57,050 bases of DNA from Methylobacterium frigidaeris (GCF_022179185.1 NZ_BPQJ01000043.1:1-57050), one strand, 5' to 3'. Shown: positions 27,709 to 36,740, counted from the first letter of the stretch. Program-made: numbers and translations. Notes: a model not told the origin generated them from the sequence alone.

Positions 27709-29097
27709 ATGTCCCTCGACGCTCTCCTCGTCCGAATCCGCGACGAGATCGCCCGCACGGCCCATCCCCGCGCGCCCTGGCTCACCCCCCGCACCGGCCT
27801 GGATGGGGAGCCGGCCTACGATGTGATCGTGGTCGGGGCCGGGCAGTCCGGACTCGCCATCGCCTTCGGGCTGATGCGGGCACAGGTGACCAACATCCTG
27901 GTGCTCGACCAGGCGCCGAAAGGCCAGGAAGGCCCCTGGCTCACCTATGCGCGCATGCGCACCCTGCGCAGCCCGAAGGATTTCACCGGGCCGGATCTCG
28001 GCCTGCCGGCGCTCACCTACCAATCCTGGCACGAGGCCCGCTACGGGCAGGCCGCTTGGGACGCCCTCGACCTGATCCCCCGGGAGGACTGGGCCGCCTA
28101 CCTGGCCTTCGTGCGCGACGCGACCGACGTGCCGGTCGAGAACCGCGTCACCGTCACCGGCATCGCGCCGGCGGACGGGCTGCTGGCCGTGACCGACGCG
28201 GACGGCACGGTGCGCTACGCCCGCAAGGTGGTCCTCGCCACCGGCCAGGAGGGGGCCGGCTCCTGGGCGATCCCCGAGGTGCTGGCCGACCTGCCGGCCG
28301 GTCGCGTCGCCCGCACCGACGACCCGGTCGATTTCGCGGCCTTCGAGGGCCAGCGCGTCGCGGTGATCGGCGCCGGCGCCTCGGCCTTCGACAATGCGGC
28401 GACGGCTTTGGAAGCCGGCGCCGCCGAGGTCACCCTGCTCTGCCGGCGCGCGGAGGCGCAGGTGGTTCAGCCCTATCGCTGGCTCACCTTCGCGGGCTTC
28501 CTGCGCCATCTCGGCGACCTCGACGATGCCTGGCGCTGGCGCTTCATGAGCGCGGTGATGGGCCTGCGCGAGGGTTTCCCGCAGGCGACCTGGGACCGCT
28601 GCGCCCGGCATCCGAACTTCCGCTTCCGCCCCGGCGCGCCCGTCCGCGCGGCGCGGATGCAGGGCGGCGCGGTCCTCCTCGATACGCCGCAGGGCACGGT
28701 CGCCGCCGATCTCGTCATCGCCGCCACCGGCATCGCCATCGATTACGCCGCGCGGCCCGAACTATCAGCGTTTGCTCACAACATCGCCACCTGGGGTGAC
28801 CGCTACGCCCCGCCGCCGGAGGAGCGCGACGACCGCCTGTCCACCTATCCCTATCTCGGCGACGACTACGCCTTCGCCGAGCGCGAGCCCGGCCTGACGC
28901 CGTGGATCACCGACATCCACCTGTTCGGCATCGCCTCGACGGTGAGCCACGGCCCGTCCGGCTCGTCGATCAACGCCATGACGACCGCCGTGCCGCGCCT
29001 CGTCTCCGGCCTCACCCGCGGACTGTTCACCGCCGACCTCGACCGGCACTGGGCCGACTTCCGCGCCTACGACGTGCCGCAGGCGGTTCTGCGCTGA
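27709..29097 (+). CDS. FAD/NADPH-binding monooxygenase-like oxidoreductase
   Basis: The 462-residue protein has two Rossmann motifs: VIVVGAGQSGLAIAFGL (FAD, about residue 40) and VAVIGAGASAFDNA (NADPH, about residue 220), the plan of class B flavin monooxygenases. The segment GPWLTYARMRTLRSPK after the FAD motif resembles the family's substrate-side loop. The exact FMO or Baeyer-Villiger fingerprint is not complete, so an N- or C-oxidising role is a family-level call. It lies between the SDR and the ABC importer on the same strand and probably attacks the imported compound or its product. Confidence 0.78.
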   Translation: MSLDALLVRIRDEIARTAHPRAPWLTPRTGLDGEPAYDVIVVGAGQSGLAIAFGLMRAQVTNILVLDQAPKGQEGPWLTYARMRTLRSPKDFTGPDLGLPALTYQSWHEARYGQAAWDALDLIPREDWAAYLAFVRDATDVPVENRVTVTGIAPADGLLAVTDADGTVRYARKVVLATGQEGAGSWAIPEVLADLPAGRVARTDDPVDFAAFEGQRVAVIGAGASAFDNAATALEAGAAEVTLLCRRAEAQVVQPYRWLTFAGFLRHLGDLDDAWRWRFMSAVMGLREGFPQATWDRCARHPNFRFRPGAPVRAARMQGGAVLLDTPQGTVAADLVIAATGIAIDYAARPELSAFAHNIATWGDRYAPPPEERDDRLSTYPYLGDDYAFAEREPGLTPWITDIHLFGIASTVSHGPSGSSINAMTTAVPRLVSGLTRGLFTADLDRHWADFRAYDVPQAVLR

Positions 29098-29175
29098 AGC
29101 CCCCGGACGCCCCGTGCTGGAACGCTCCTTGCTAGACGTCCGGCCGACCGACCAGGGATGCAGGAAGGGATGGGC

Positions 29176-30804
29176 GTGACGAAGACCAGCATGCGGATGG
29201 GCGGCCTCGCCGGCGCCCTCATCGTCGCGCTCGCGGTGGGGGCGGCGCCGGCTCTGGCCCAGAGCCGGGCCGAGACCCTGCGCTACGTCACGGGCGCTTC
29301 GGTCAACACCCTCGACCCGACGATGCCGGGCACCACCCGCGAGGCCTTCGCGATCAGCCTCAGCACCTACGACCGTCTCGTCACCTTCGGCCGCAAGAAG
29401 CTCGGCGACAACTGGGTGTTCGACCTCGACACCATTCGCGGCGAGCTGGCCGAGCGCTACGAGGTCAGCCCCGACGGCCTGACCCTCACCTTCTACCTGC
29501 GCAAGGACGCCAAGTTCCAGGACGGTACCCCGGTCACGGCCGACGACGTGAAGTGGTCGCTCGACCGCGCCGTCTCGGCGAAGTCGCTCGCCGGGCCGCA
29601 GCTCCTCACCGGCTCGCTGACGAGCCCCGGCCAGTTCACGGTGGTCGATCCCCACACCTTCAAGGTCACGCTGCCGAAGCCCGACCGGCTGGCGCTGCCG
29701 AACCTCGCCACCGTCTACGCCATCGTGATCAATTCCAAGGCCGCCAAGGCCCACGCGACGCCGGAGGATCCCTGGGCGCAAAGCTGGCTCAAGGACCACG
29801 CCGTCGGCAGCGGCGCCTACAGCGTCGACGTGTTCAAGCCCGGCGAGCAGGTCGTGCTGAAGCGGAACGCCGACTGGACCGGGGCGGCGCCGGACAAGCC
29901 GGCCGGCTTCAAGCGCGTCATCGCCCAGACCATCCCCGATCCGGCGACCCGCGCCAACCTCGTCGAGAAGGGCGACGCCGACATCGTCATCGACCTCCAG
30001 GCCAACGACGCGCTCGCGCTCAAGGAGCGGGGCAAGCTCAAGGTGATCGCCACGCCGCAATTCAACGCGGTCACGCTGATCTCCTTCAACACGAAGATGC
30101 CGCCCTTCGACAAGGTCGAGGTGCGCCAGGCCCTCGCCTACGCCCTGCCCTACGACGCGATGTTCAAGGCCGCCCTGTTCGGCCGCGGCAAGCCGCTCTT
30201 CGGGGCGACCTGGGGTGAAGGCGATCCGCAGCCGGTCTTCCCCGTCGCCCAGCCGGTGACCCTCGATCTGCCGAAGGCCAAGACGCTTCTCGCCAAGGCC
30301 GGGCTGCCGGACGGGTTCTCGACCACATTCAGCTTCAATGTCGGCCAGGCCGCCACCGCCGAGCCGATGGCGGCGCTCATCCGCGAATCGCTGGAGAAGA
30401 TCGGCGTCAAGGTCGAGATCCAGAAGCTGCCCGACGCGCAGATGTCGACCCAGGTCAGCGAGAAGAAGCTGCCGTTCTTCACCGAAGGCATCGTCGCCTG
30501 GCTGCCCTCGCCGGACTACTTCTACCGCAACTTCTACACTGGCAACCAGCGCTGGAACTACAGCTCGATCGACGATCCCGAGATCAACGAGATCGCCGCG
30601 AAGGCCCGCTTCGAGCGCGATCCGGCGAAGTACGACGACGACGCCCGGGCCCTCAACCGGCGCAACTTCGCCCTGATGCCGCAGATCCCGATCTGGCAGC
30701 CGAACCAGGACGCCGTGATGGCGCAATCGGTCGAGGGCTACACCTACCAGTTCCACCGGCAGGTCGATTACCGCGACCTGTCGCGCAAAGCCGCGGAGAA
30801 GTAG
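29176..30804 (+). CDS. ABC transporter substrate-binding protein, peptide/opine type
   Basis: The product (about 542 residues) is a periplasmic family 5 solute-binding protein. It has a signal peptide ending ALAQS, the mature start LRYVTGASVNTLDPT, and the family segments LAERYEVSPDGLTLTFYLR and DGTPVTADDVKWSLDRA. Start choice is open: AGGAAGG at 29161-29167 is well spaced for GTG 29176, too close for ATG 29170; ATG 29158 has only a weak site. It is the first gene of a complete importer with two permeases and a fused ATPase. Ligands of this family include dipeptides, opines and other small amides, which fits the downstream amidohydrolases. Confidence 0.88.
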   Translation: MTKTSMRMGGLAGALIVALAVGAAPALAQSRAETLRYVTGASVNTLDPTMPGTTREAFAISLSTYDRLVTFGRKKLGDNWVFDLDTIRGELAERYEVSPDGLTLTFYLRKDAKFQDGTPVTADDVKWSLDRAVSAKSLAGPQLLTGSLTSPGQFTVVDPHTFKVTLPKPDRLALPNLATVYAIVINSKAAKAHATPEDPWAQSWLKDHAVGSGAYSVDVFKPGEQVVLKRNADWTGAAPDKPAGFKRVIAQTIPDPATRANLVEKGDADIVIDLQANDALALKERGKLKVIATPQFNAVTLISFNTKMPPFDKVEVRQALAYALPYDAMFKAALFGRGKPLFGATWGEGDPQPVFPVAQPVTLDLPKAKTLLAKAGLPDGFSTTFSFNVGQAATAEPMAALIRESLEKIGVKVEIQKLPDAQMSTQVSEKKLPFFTEGIVAWLPSPDYFYRNFYTGNQRWNYSSIDDPEINEIAAKARFERDPAKYDDDARALNRRNFALMPQIPIWQPNQDAVMAQSVEGYTYQFHRQVDYRDLSRKAAEK

Positions 30805-30809
30805 GCGGG

Positions 30810-31841
30810 ATGGCTTCCGCCTCCGGCATCGCCCGGCGCACCGGGCGGCGCTTCCTGTCCTCGCTGCCGGCGCTGCTCGGTGTCCTGGTCTTCACCTTCC
30901 TGCTGATGCGGGTGCTGCCCGGCGACCCGGCGGTGTTCTTCGCCTCCGGGCCGAATGCCGGCAAGGCGGAGATCGAGGAGATCCGCCGCCAGATGGGCCT
31001 CGACAAGCCGGTGCCCGAGCAGCTGGTGCGCTACCTCGGCGACGTCGCCCGCGGCCAGCTCGGCCGCTCGATGACGACCGGCCAGCCGGTGCTGACGGAT
31101 CTGCGCCAGCGCCTGCCGGCCTCGCTCGAACTCACCTTCACGGCGCTGGTCATCGCGCTGCTGCTGGCGATCCCGCTCGGCATCGCGGCGGCGCTCCGGC
31201 CCGGCTCGGCGGTGGACCACGCCGTGCGCTTCCTCTGCGCGCTCGGAGTCTGCGTGCCGACCTTCGTGTCGGGGCTGTTGCTGATCTATGTGTTCTATTA
31301 CCTGCTCGGCGTCGCCCCCGATCCCACCGGCCGCATCGACGTCTTCGCGGCGAGCCCGCCGGACATCACCGGCTTCCTGCTCGTCGATTTCCTCCTCGTC
31401 GGCGACTGGGAGGGCTGGCGCGCCGCGGCGGGGCAGCTGGTACTGCCGGCGCTCACCATGGCGCTGTTCGTGCTGGCGCCGCTCGCCCGCATCACCCGGG
31501 CGGCGATGCTGAGCGTGCTCGGCAGCGACTTCATCCGCACCGCCCGCTCGCTGGGCCTGCCGCGCCGGCGGGTGATCGTCACCTATGCCCTGCGCAACGC
31601 GATCCTGCCGGTGCTGACCATCGCGGGCATCGTGTTCTCCACCATGCTCGGAGCCAACGTGCTGGTCGAGAAGGTGTTTTCCTGGCCCGGCGTCGCCTCC
31701 TACGCCCTCGATGCGCTGCTCGCCTCCGACTACGCACCGGTCCAGGGCTTCGTGCTCCTGATGGCGAGCCTGTTCGTCGTCGTGAACCTCACGGTCGACG
31801 TGCTCTATGGCCTCGCCGACCCGCGCGTCTCGATCGAGTGA
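30810..31841 (+). CDS. ABC transporter permease, DppB-like
   Basis: The 343-residue membrane protein has six predicted helices and the DppB/OppB marks: LLGVLVFTFLLMRVLPGDPA at the N-terminus, MGLDKPVPEQLVRYLGD, and the cytoplasmic EAA-type loop ARSLGLPRRRVIVTYALRNA. It forms the inner-membrane channel with the next gene. It starts 5 bp after the binding-protein stop. Its stop lies within a 14-bp tandem duplication that also carries the start of the second permease gene. Confidence 0.9.
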   Translation: MASASGIARRTGRRFLSSLPALLGVLVFTFLLMRVLPGDPAVFFASGPNAGKAEIEEIRRQMGLDKPVPEQLVRYLGDVARGQLGRSMTTGQPVLTDLRQRLPASLELTFTALVIALLLAIPLGIAAALRPGSAVDHAVRFLCALGVCVPTFVSGLLLIYVFYYLLGVAPDPTGRIDVFAASPPDITGFLLVDFLLVGDWEGWRAAAGQLVLPALTMALFVLAPLARITRAAMLSVLGSDFIRTARSLGLPRRRVIVTYALRNAILPVLTIAGIVFSTMLGANVLVEKVFSWPGVASYALDALLASDYAPVQGFVLLMASLFVVVNLTVDVLYGLADPRVSIE

Positions 31842-31862
31842 TCCGATGCGAGTGATCCGATG
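31835..31862 (+). repeat. 14-bp tandem duplication at the permease junction
   Basis: CGAGTGATCCGATG occurs twice with no spacer. The first copy holds the TGA of permease 1; the second ends with the ATG of permease 2. Removing one copy would leave the usual stop-start spacing of 5 bp, so this looks like a recent slippage event. Confidence 0.8.
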
Positions 31863-32735
31863 AACGCCGTATCCCCCACCCTCGCGCCCCCGCCCAGCAC
31901 CTTGCAGCACGCCGGCCACGTCCTGCGCGAGAATCCGCTCACGGCGGTTGCCGCCGCCGGCGCCACGCTGCTCTGCCTCGTGGCCGTCTTCAGCCCCTGG
32001 CTCACCCCTTACGATCCCGTCGCCTCCGACGTCTCGGTGGCGCTGCAGCCGCCGAGCGCGGCGCACTGGGCCGGCACCGACCAGCTCGGCCGCGACGTGC
32101 TCAGCCGCATCATCGCGGCGACGCGGCTCGATCTCGCCATCGCGCTCTCGGCGGTGAGCCTGTCCTTCGCGCTCGGCGCGGTGATCGGGGGGGTGAGCGG
32201 CTATGCGGGCGGGCGGCTCGACCGGGTGGTCGGGCGCCTCGTCGACGTGCTGATGGCCTTCCCGCTCTTCGTGCTGGCGATGGCGCTGGTGGCGGCGCTC
32301 GGCAACCGGGTCGAGAACATCGTCGTCGCGACGGCCATCATCAACCTGCCGTTCTACATCCGCTTCGCCCGGGCCGAGGTGAACGTGCGGCGCGACGCCG
32401 GCTACGTCGAGGCGGCGCGGGCGGGCGGCGAGGGCCACCTCGCGGTGGTCCTGCGCTTCCTCCTGCCGAACGTCCTGCCTGCCATGGCGGTGCAGATCTC
32501 ACTCAACCTCGGCTGGGCGATCCTCAACGCGGCGGGCCTGTCCTTCATCGGGCTCGGCGTGCGCCCGCCGACGCCGGAATGGGGCATCCTGGTGGCGGAG
32601 GGCGCGCGCTTCATCACCACCGGCAAGTGGTGGCTCGTGGCCTTCCCGGGCCTCGCCCTGATGCTGGCGGTGCTGTGCTTCAACCTGCTCGGCGACGGCC
32701 TGCGGGACATCCTCGATCCCCGGATGCGGACCTGA
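31860..32735 (+). CDS. ABC transporter permease, DppC-like
   Basis: The 291-residue protein matches DppC/OppC permeases: an N-terminal helix (about residues 28-50), WAGTDQLGRDVLSRIIAATR (family signature, GTDxxGRD), and the EAA loop EAARAGGEGHLAVVLRFLLPN. The C-terminus LGDGLRDILDPRMRT is typical. It pairs with the preceding permease. Its stop overlaps the ATPase start (TGATG), so the pair is translationally coupled. Confidence 0.9.
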   Translation: MNAVSPTLAPPPSTLQHAGHVLRENPLTAVAAAGATLLCLVAVFSPWLTPYDPVASDVSVALQPPSAAHWAGTDQLGRDVLSRIIAATRLDLAIALSAVSLSFALGAVIGGVSGYAGGRLDRVVGRLVDVLMAFPLFVLAMALVAALGNRVENIVVATAIINLPFYIRFARAEVNVRRDAGYVEAARAGGEGHLAVVLRFLLPNVLPAMAVQISLNLGWAILNAAGLSFIGLGVRPPTPEWGILVAEGARFITTGKWWLVAFPGLALMLAVLCFNLLGDGLRDILDPRMRT

Positions 32736-34396
32736 TGCAGCCCTCTCTTCTCTCGGTCGAGGACCTGAAGGTCACCTTCGCGACCCGTCGCGGCCCGGTC
32801 GAGGCCTTGCGCGGCGTCTCCCTCGCGGTTGCGCCTGGCGAGAGCCTCGGCCTCGTCGGCGAATCGGGCTCCGGCAAGTCCGTCACCGCCTTCGCGGCGG
32901 CGCGCCTCCTCGACCGGGCGGGGCGCATCACCGGCGGCCGGGTCCGCTTTCGCGGCCAGGACGTCAGCCGGCTCTCGGCGGCGGACCTGCGGGCGGCGCA
33001 CGGGTCGGCCATCGGCATGATCTTCCAGAACCCGCGGGCGGCTCTCAACCCGATCCGCACCATCGGCCGGCAGCTCGCCGACGTGCTGGTGGCGGGCGGC
33101 CTCTCGAAGGCCCAGGCGCGGGAGCGGGCCCTGGAGAGCCTGGAGGCGGTGCGGATCCGCGACGCCGCGCGCCGCCTCGACGCCTACCCGCACGAGCTCT
33201 CCGGCGGCATGTGCCAGCGGGTGATGATCGCGCTGGCGCTGGCCTGCCGGCCGGCGCTCCTCATCGCCGACGAGCCGACCACCGGCCTCGACGTGACCAC
33301 CCAGAAGACCGTGATGGACCTTGTCGCCCGGCTCACCGCCGAGCGCGGCATGGCGATGATCCTGATCACCCACGATCTCGGCCTCGCGGCGCAGTATTGC
33401 GGCCGCATCGCCGTGATGGAGCAGGGCCGCCTCGTCGAGGAGGGCGAGCCCGGAACGCTGTTCTCGGCGCCCCGCCACCCCTACACGAAGCGCCTCGTGG
33501 CCGCCTCGCCGACCCCGACCTCCACCCTGGCCGACCTGGTGCCGGAGGGTGCGCGCCCCTCCGCATCCCCGCGACCGGCCCCGGCGCCCGGCACCCCGGC
33601 CCTCCTCGAGGTTCAGGGGCTCGGCAAGCAGTTCGGAGGCGCCATGGCGGTGGAGGACGTCTCCTTCTCGCTCCGCGAGGGCGAGAGCCTCGGCCTCGTC
33701 GGCGAGTCGGGTTCCGGCAAGAGCACCACGTCGCGGATGATCTGCCGCCTGCTCGATGCGAGCGAAGGGCGGATCCTGTTCGACGGTGAGTCGATCGGCA
33801 CGATCCCGGCCCGTGACTTCCACCGCTCGCCCCACCGGCGCGCGATCCAGATCGTGTTCCAGGACCCGACCGACAGCCTCAACCCGCGCTTCTCGGCCTT
33901 CGACTGCATCGCCCACCCGCTGAAGCGCCTGACCGCCTTGCGCGGCGAGGCCCTGCGCCTGCGGGTGTTCGAGAGCGCCGAGCGGGCGGGCCTGCCCGCC
34001 GCCCTCCTCGACCGCTTCCCGCACCAGCTCTCCGGCGGCCAGAAGGCCCGCATCGGCATCGCCCGGGCGATCGCCGTGAAGCCGCGGCTCCTCGTCCTCG
34101 ACGAACCGACGGCGGCCCTGGACGTCTCGGTCCAGGCCGGGGTGCTGCGCCTCCTCGACGACCTGCGCCGGCAGGACGGCCTCGCCTTCCTGTTCGTGAG
34201 CCACGACCTCAACGTGGTGCGGATGATGTGCGAGCGCACCCTGGTGCTCCAGGGCGGGCGGGTGGTCGAGGAGGGCGTCAGCCGCGACCTCTTCCGGACC
34301 CCGCGCACCGCCTATACGCGGGACTTGCTGGCCGCGATCCCGCATTTCCGGCCGGGGGCGCCGCGGGGACTCGCGGCGGCGGAGCCGGCGGCGTGA
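32735..34396 (+). CDS. Fused dipeptide-type ABC transporter ATPase (DppD-DppF)
   Basis: The 553-residue protein joins two ATPase domains. Each has Walker A GESGSGKS, at about residues 44 and 325, and signatures LSGGMCQRVMIALAL and LSGGQKARIGIARAI. Walker B reads LLIADEPTTGLDVTT and LLVLDEPTAALDVS. The oligopeptide-transporter C-terminal motif appears after the first domain (HPYTKRLVAASPTP) and again after the second (AYTRDLLAAIP). It energises import by the two upstream permeases. The ATG overlaps the permease stop. The next 266 bp are gene-free and hold a large palindromic repeat before the D-carbamoylase gene. Confidence 0.92.
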   Translation: MQPSLLSVEDLKVTFATRRGPVEALRGVSLAVAPGESLGLVGESGSGKSVTAFAAARLLDRAGRITGGRVRFRGQDVSRLSAADLRAAHGSAIGMIFQNPRAALNPIRTIGRQLADVLVAGGLSKAQARERALESLEAVRIRDAARRLDAYPHELSGGMCQRVMIALALACRPALLIADEPTTGLDVTTQKTVMDLVARLTAERGMAMILITHDLGLAAQYCGRIAVMEQGRLVEEGEPGTLFSAPRHPYTKRLVAASPTPTSTLADLVPEGARPSASPRPAPAPGTPALLEVQGLGKQFGGAMAVEDVSFSLREGESLGLVGESGSGKSTTSRMICRLLDASEGRILFDGESIGTIPARDFHRSPHRRAIQIVFQDPTDSLNPRFSAFDCIAHPLKRLTALRGEALRLRVFESAERAGLPAALLDRFPHQLSGGQKARIGIARAIAVKPRLLVLDEPTAALDVSVQAGVLRLLDDLRRQDGLAFLFVSHDLNVVRMMCERTLVLQGGRVVEEGVSRDLFRTPRTAYTRDLLAAIPHFRPGAPRGLAAAEPAA

Positions 34397-34420
34397 GGTC
34401 GACGCGGCGGAGGTGCTCGC

Positions 34421-34611
34421 ATCCCACCCGCGACCTCATCCCGAGGCGCCCGGCGATCGCAGATCGCTGGGCCTCGAAGGAGGCCCCCAGAAGCCTCCGC
34501 GATCCCAGAGGCCTCCGCGATCCCAGAGGCCTCCGCGATCCCTGGAGCCCGCCTCCGCGGCTCCGCGATCTGCGATCGCTCCACACCTCAGGATGAGGTC
34601 GTGGGTGGGAT
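34421..34611. repeat. Large imperfect inverted repeat (REP/BIME-like element)
   Basis: Outer arms 34421-34441 and 34591-34611 are complementary at 20 of 21 positions; inner arms 34453-34467 and 34565-34579 are complementary at all 15. The centre holds an 18-bp tandem repeat. The ends carry the CCTCATCC/GGATGAGG words common in Rhizobiales intergenic repeats. It occupies nearly the whole gap between the ABC ATPase and the D-carbamoylase gene. Confidence 0.8.
34493..34545. repeat. 18-bp direct repeat, about 2.9 copies
   Basis: Unit GCCTCCGCGATCCCAGAG starts at 34493, 34511 and 34529; the third copy diverges after 14 bases. It lies inside the loop of the inverted repeat. The unit length is a multiple of three, so spurious frames across it show repeated hexapeptides. 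Confidence 0.8.
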
Positions 34612-34662
34612 AGATCCCACGGTCAAAACTCTTCAATCACGAACTCTTGCAGGTTTTTTCTC

Positions 34663-35589
34663 ATGCGCGTGATCCGCACCGCCGCCGCCCAGCTCGGACC
34701 GATCCAGAAGGCCGAGGACCGCGACAGCGTCGTCGCCCGGATGATCGCCCTGATGGACGAGGCGAAGCGCCAGGACGCCGACCTGATCGTCTATCCGGAA
34801 CTGGCGCTCACCACCTTCTTCCCGCGCTGGTACCACGAGGATCGGGCCGAGGCCGATCACTGGTTCGAGCGCGAGATGCCGGGGCCGGCCACCGCCCCGC
34901 TCTTCGCCCGGGCGCGCGAGCACGGCATGGCGCTATCCTTCGGCTACGCCGAGCTGACGCCGGAGGGCCGGCACTTCAACACCTCGATCCTGGTCGACCG
35001 CGACGGCACCATCGTCGGCAAGTACCGCAAGGTGCACCTTCCCGGCCACGACGAGTTCGATCCCGAGCGCAGCCACCAGCACCTGGAGAAGCGCTACTTC
35101 GAGCCCGGCGATCTCGGCTTCCCGGTCTGGCGGATGCTCGACGGCATCCTCGGCATGTGCATCTGCAACGACCGGCGCTGGCCCGAGACCTACCGGGTGA
35201 TGGGTCTGCAGGGCGTCGAGATGGTGGTGCTCGGCTTCAACACGCCCTCGGTCAACGCGCAGCGCAACGCCGAGGGCATCGAGGAGCGGCTCTTCCACCA
35301 CCGCCTCTCGGTCCAGGCCGGCGCCTACCAGAACGGGACCTGGGTCGTCGCGGTGGCCAAGGCCGGCGACGAGGACGGACACCACCTCACCGGCGGCACC
35401 CTGATCGTCGATCCGAACGGGAAGATCGTGGCGGAACTCCCCGGCGAGGCCGACGGGGTGATCGTCCACCCCTGCGACCTCGACGAGACCCGGTTCGGCA
35501 AGGAGACGATCTTCGACTTCGCCCGCCACCGCCGCATCGAGCATTACGGCCGCATCACCGCCCAGACCGGCGTCGTGCTCCCCGAGTGA
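34663..35589 (+). CDS. N-carbamoyl-D-amino-acid hydrolase (nitrilase superfamily)
   Basis: The 308-residue enzyme matches D-carbamoylases: catalytic Glu46 in VYPELALTTFF, Lys123 in KYRKVHLPG and Cys168 in MCICNDRRWPE, the last motif being highly characteristic. Length and the long loop DEFDPERSHQHLEKRYF also agree. The family hydrolyses N-carbamoyl-D-amino acids to D-amino acids, CO2 and ammonia in the cytoplasm. It is the step after hydantoinase, whose gene lies 1.3 kb downstream. It follows the importer on the same strand and ends 2 bp from the convergent racemase gene. Confidence 0.9.
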   Translation: MRVIRTAAAQLGPIQKAEDRDSVVARMIALMDEAKRQDADLIVYPELALTTFFPRWYHEDRAEADHWFEREMPGPATAPLFARAREHGMALSFGYAELTPEGRHFNTSILVDRDGTIVGKYRKVHLPGHDEFDPERSHQHLEKRYFEPGDLGFPVWRMLDGILGMCICNDRRWPETYRVMGLQGVEMVVLGFNTPSVNAQRNAEGIEERLFHHRLSVQAGAYQNGTWVVAVAKAGDEDGHHLTGGTLIVDPNGKIVAELPGEADGVIVHPCDLDETRFGKETIFDFARHRRIEHYGRITAQTGVVLPE

Positions 35590-35591
35590 TG

Positions 35592-36260
35592 TCAGGCGAC
35601 CGCCACGATCCCGATCGCCATCGCCACCGCGGCCTGCGTCGGGTCGATGACCGGGGTGCCGAGCTCCTGCTCGAGGCCGCGCCGGTGCACCGCCATGCCG
35701 GCGCAGCCCATCACGATGACGCCGGCCCCATCCCGGTCGCGCAGGTCGCGGCCGACGGCGATCATCCGGGCGAGCGTGTCCTTGCCGCTCGCGGTCTCGG
35801 CGACCGTCATCTCCAGCGCCCGCTCGCCCGCCAGCCGCTCGCTCACGCCCATCTGGCGCAGGGCGCGCAGGTGGCGCGGGATCGAGCGGCTCGCCACCGC
35901 GATGACGCCGAACCGGTCGGCCCGGGCGAGCGCGGTGAGGATCCCGCACTCGGCGATGCCGAGCACCGGCCGGTCGGTCGCCTCGCGGCAGACGTGGAGG
36001 CCGGGATCGGAGTAGCAGGCGATCACATAGGCGTCGGCGGATTCCCGCCGCACGAGGTCGCGCAGCGGCAGCGCCACCTGCTCGACATCGGCCTGCGACT
36101 GGATGCCGAACGGCCCCTCGGCAAGCGTGCGGCAGTCGATGGCGATGCCGGGGCGCACGAGCGGCGCGAGCGCCGCGTCAAGACCGCGCGTGACGGCGTC
36201 GTTCGAGTTCGGGTTGATGACGAGGATGCGCCGGTCGCAAGCCCTATCGGTCATCTGCAT
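35592..36260 (-). CDS. Asp/Glu/hydantoin racemase family protein
   Basis: The 222-residue protein has the hydantoin-racemase pattern: N-terminal ILVINPNSN, the first catalytic Cys82 in IACYSDPG and the second Cys186 in VMGCAGM. Two Cys act as acid and base to racemise 5-substituted hydantoins or amino acids. AGGGG precedes the first ATG; an ATG two codons later is also possible. It is the only leftward gene among rightward catabolic genes, between the D-carbamoylase and hydantoinase genes, and so needs its own promoter. Function follows from the neighbours and the two-Cys motif. Confidence 0.85.
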   Translation of the reverse strand: MQMTDRACDRRILVINPNSNDAVTRGLDAALAPLVRPGIAIDCRTLAEGPFGIQSQADVEQVALPLRDLVRRESADAYVIACYSDPGLHVCREATDRPVLGIAECGILTALARADRFGVIAVASRSIPRHLRALRQMGVSERLAGERALEMTVAETASGKDTLARMIAVGRDLRDRDGAGVIVMGCAGMAVHRRGLEQELGTPVIDPTQAAVAMAIGIVAVA

Positions 36261-36316
36261 GGTGGTCCCCTGGTGTGGCAGGCCTCGAGCCTAGCAAGTT
36301 TCGGGCGCGAGGCCCG

Positions 36317-36740
36317 TCACGGTTCGGCTGCTGTCAGAAGCGCCGCTTCGATGAAGGAGATGCGGGACATGCCGCGAGCCTCAGCCGCCGCGTCGGTCAG
36401 GCGCAGGAGCGCCGCGTCGATCATCAGGTCGACGCGTGCCCGGTGCCGGATCCGGCGCGATGATCTGGATCAGGCCGCCTTCCATCATCGCCATGGCCTC
36501 GGGATCGGCACACAAATCGGCCAAGCTGCGCGCGGGAGGCAGCGGATCGCCCTCGGCACGCATGACGGCCAGATGGCCGGACAGGGCCTCGCGCCCGCTA
36601 GCGATGGCGGCCTCGAAGGTCTCACAACTAGACACCTTGCCCGGCTTCGTCGGATGCTTGAAGTGGCGATCGCTGCCTGTGGTGGAATGCCAGACCCAGC
36701 CGTCCCGCTCCAGTTCGCCGATCAGATCCCTGGAATCCAT
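36317..36740 (-). pseudogene. Decayed hicA-hicB toxin-antitoxin pair, deletion-fused and frameshifted
   Basis: The frame starts with the HicA toxin N-terminus (MDSRDLIGELERDGW, then DRHFKHPTKPGKV), but after about 37 residues switches directly to the middle of a HicB antitoxin (ETFEAAIASGREALSGHL). The HicA C-terminus and HicB N-terminus are missing. After IQIIAPDPAPGTR the frame is lost; in another frame the HicB DNA-binding tail resumes (RVDLMIDAALLR, then SRISFIEAALLTAAEP and stop at 36317). The pair is therefore inactive as a toxin-antitoxin module. It lies upstream of the hydantoinase gene, on the opposite strand. Confidence 0.75.

Noticed and set aside
34493..34545. CRISPR-like spaced repeats
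   Set aside because: The 18-bp units are directly adjacent with no spacers and sit inside an inverted repeat; no cas genes are present.
34278..34636. Small frames with repeated hexapeptides (GSRRPL or GIAEAS type)
   Set aside because: They are translations of the 18-bp DNA repeat in several frames and lack ribosome sites.
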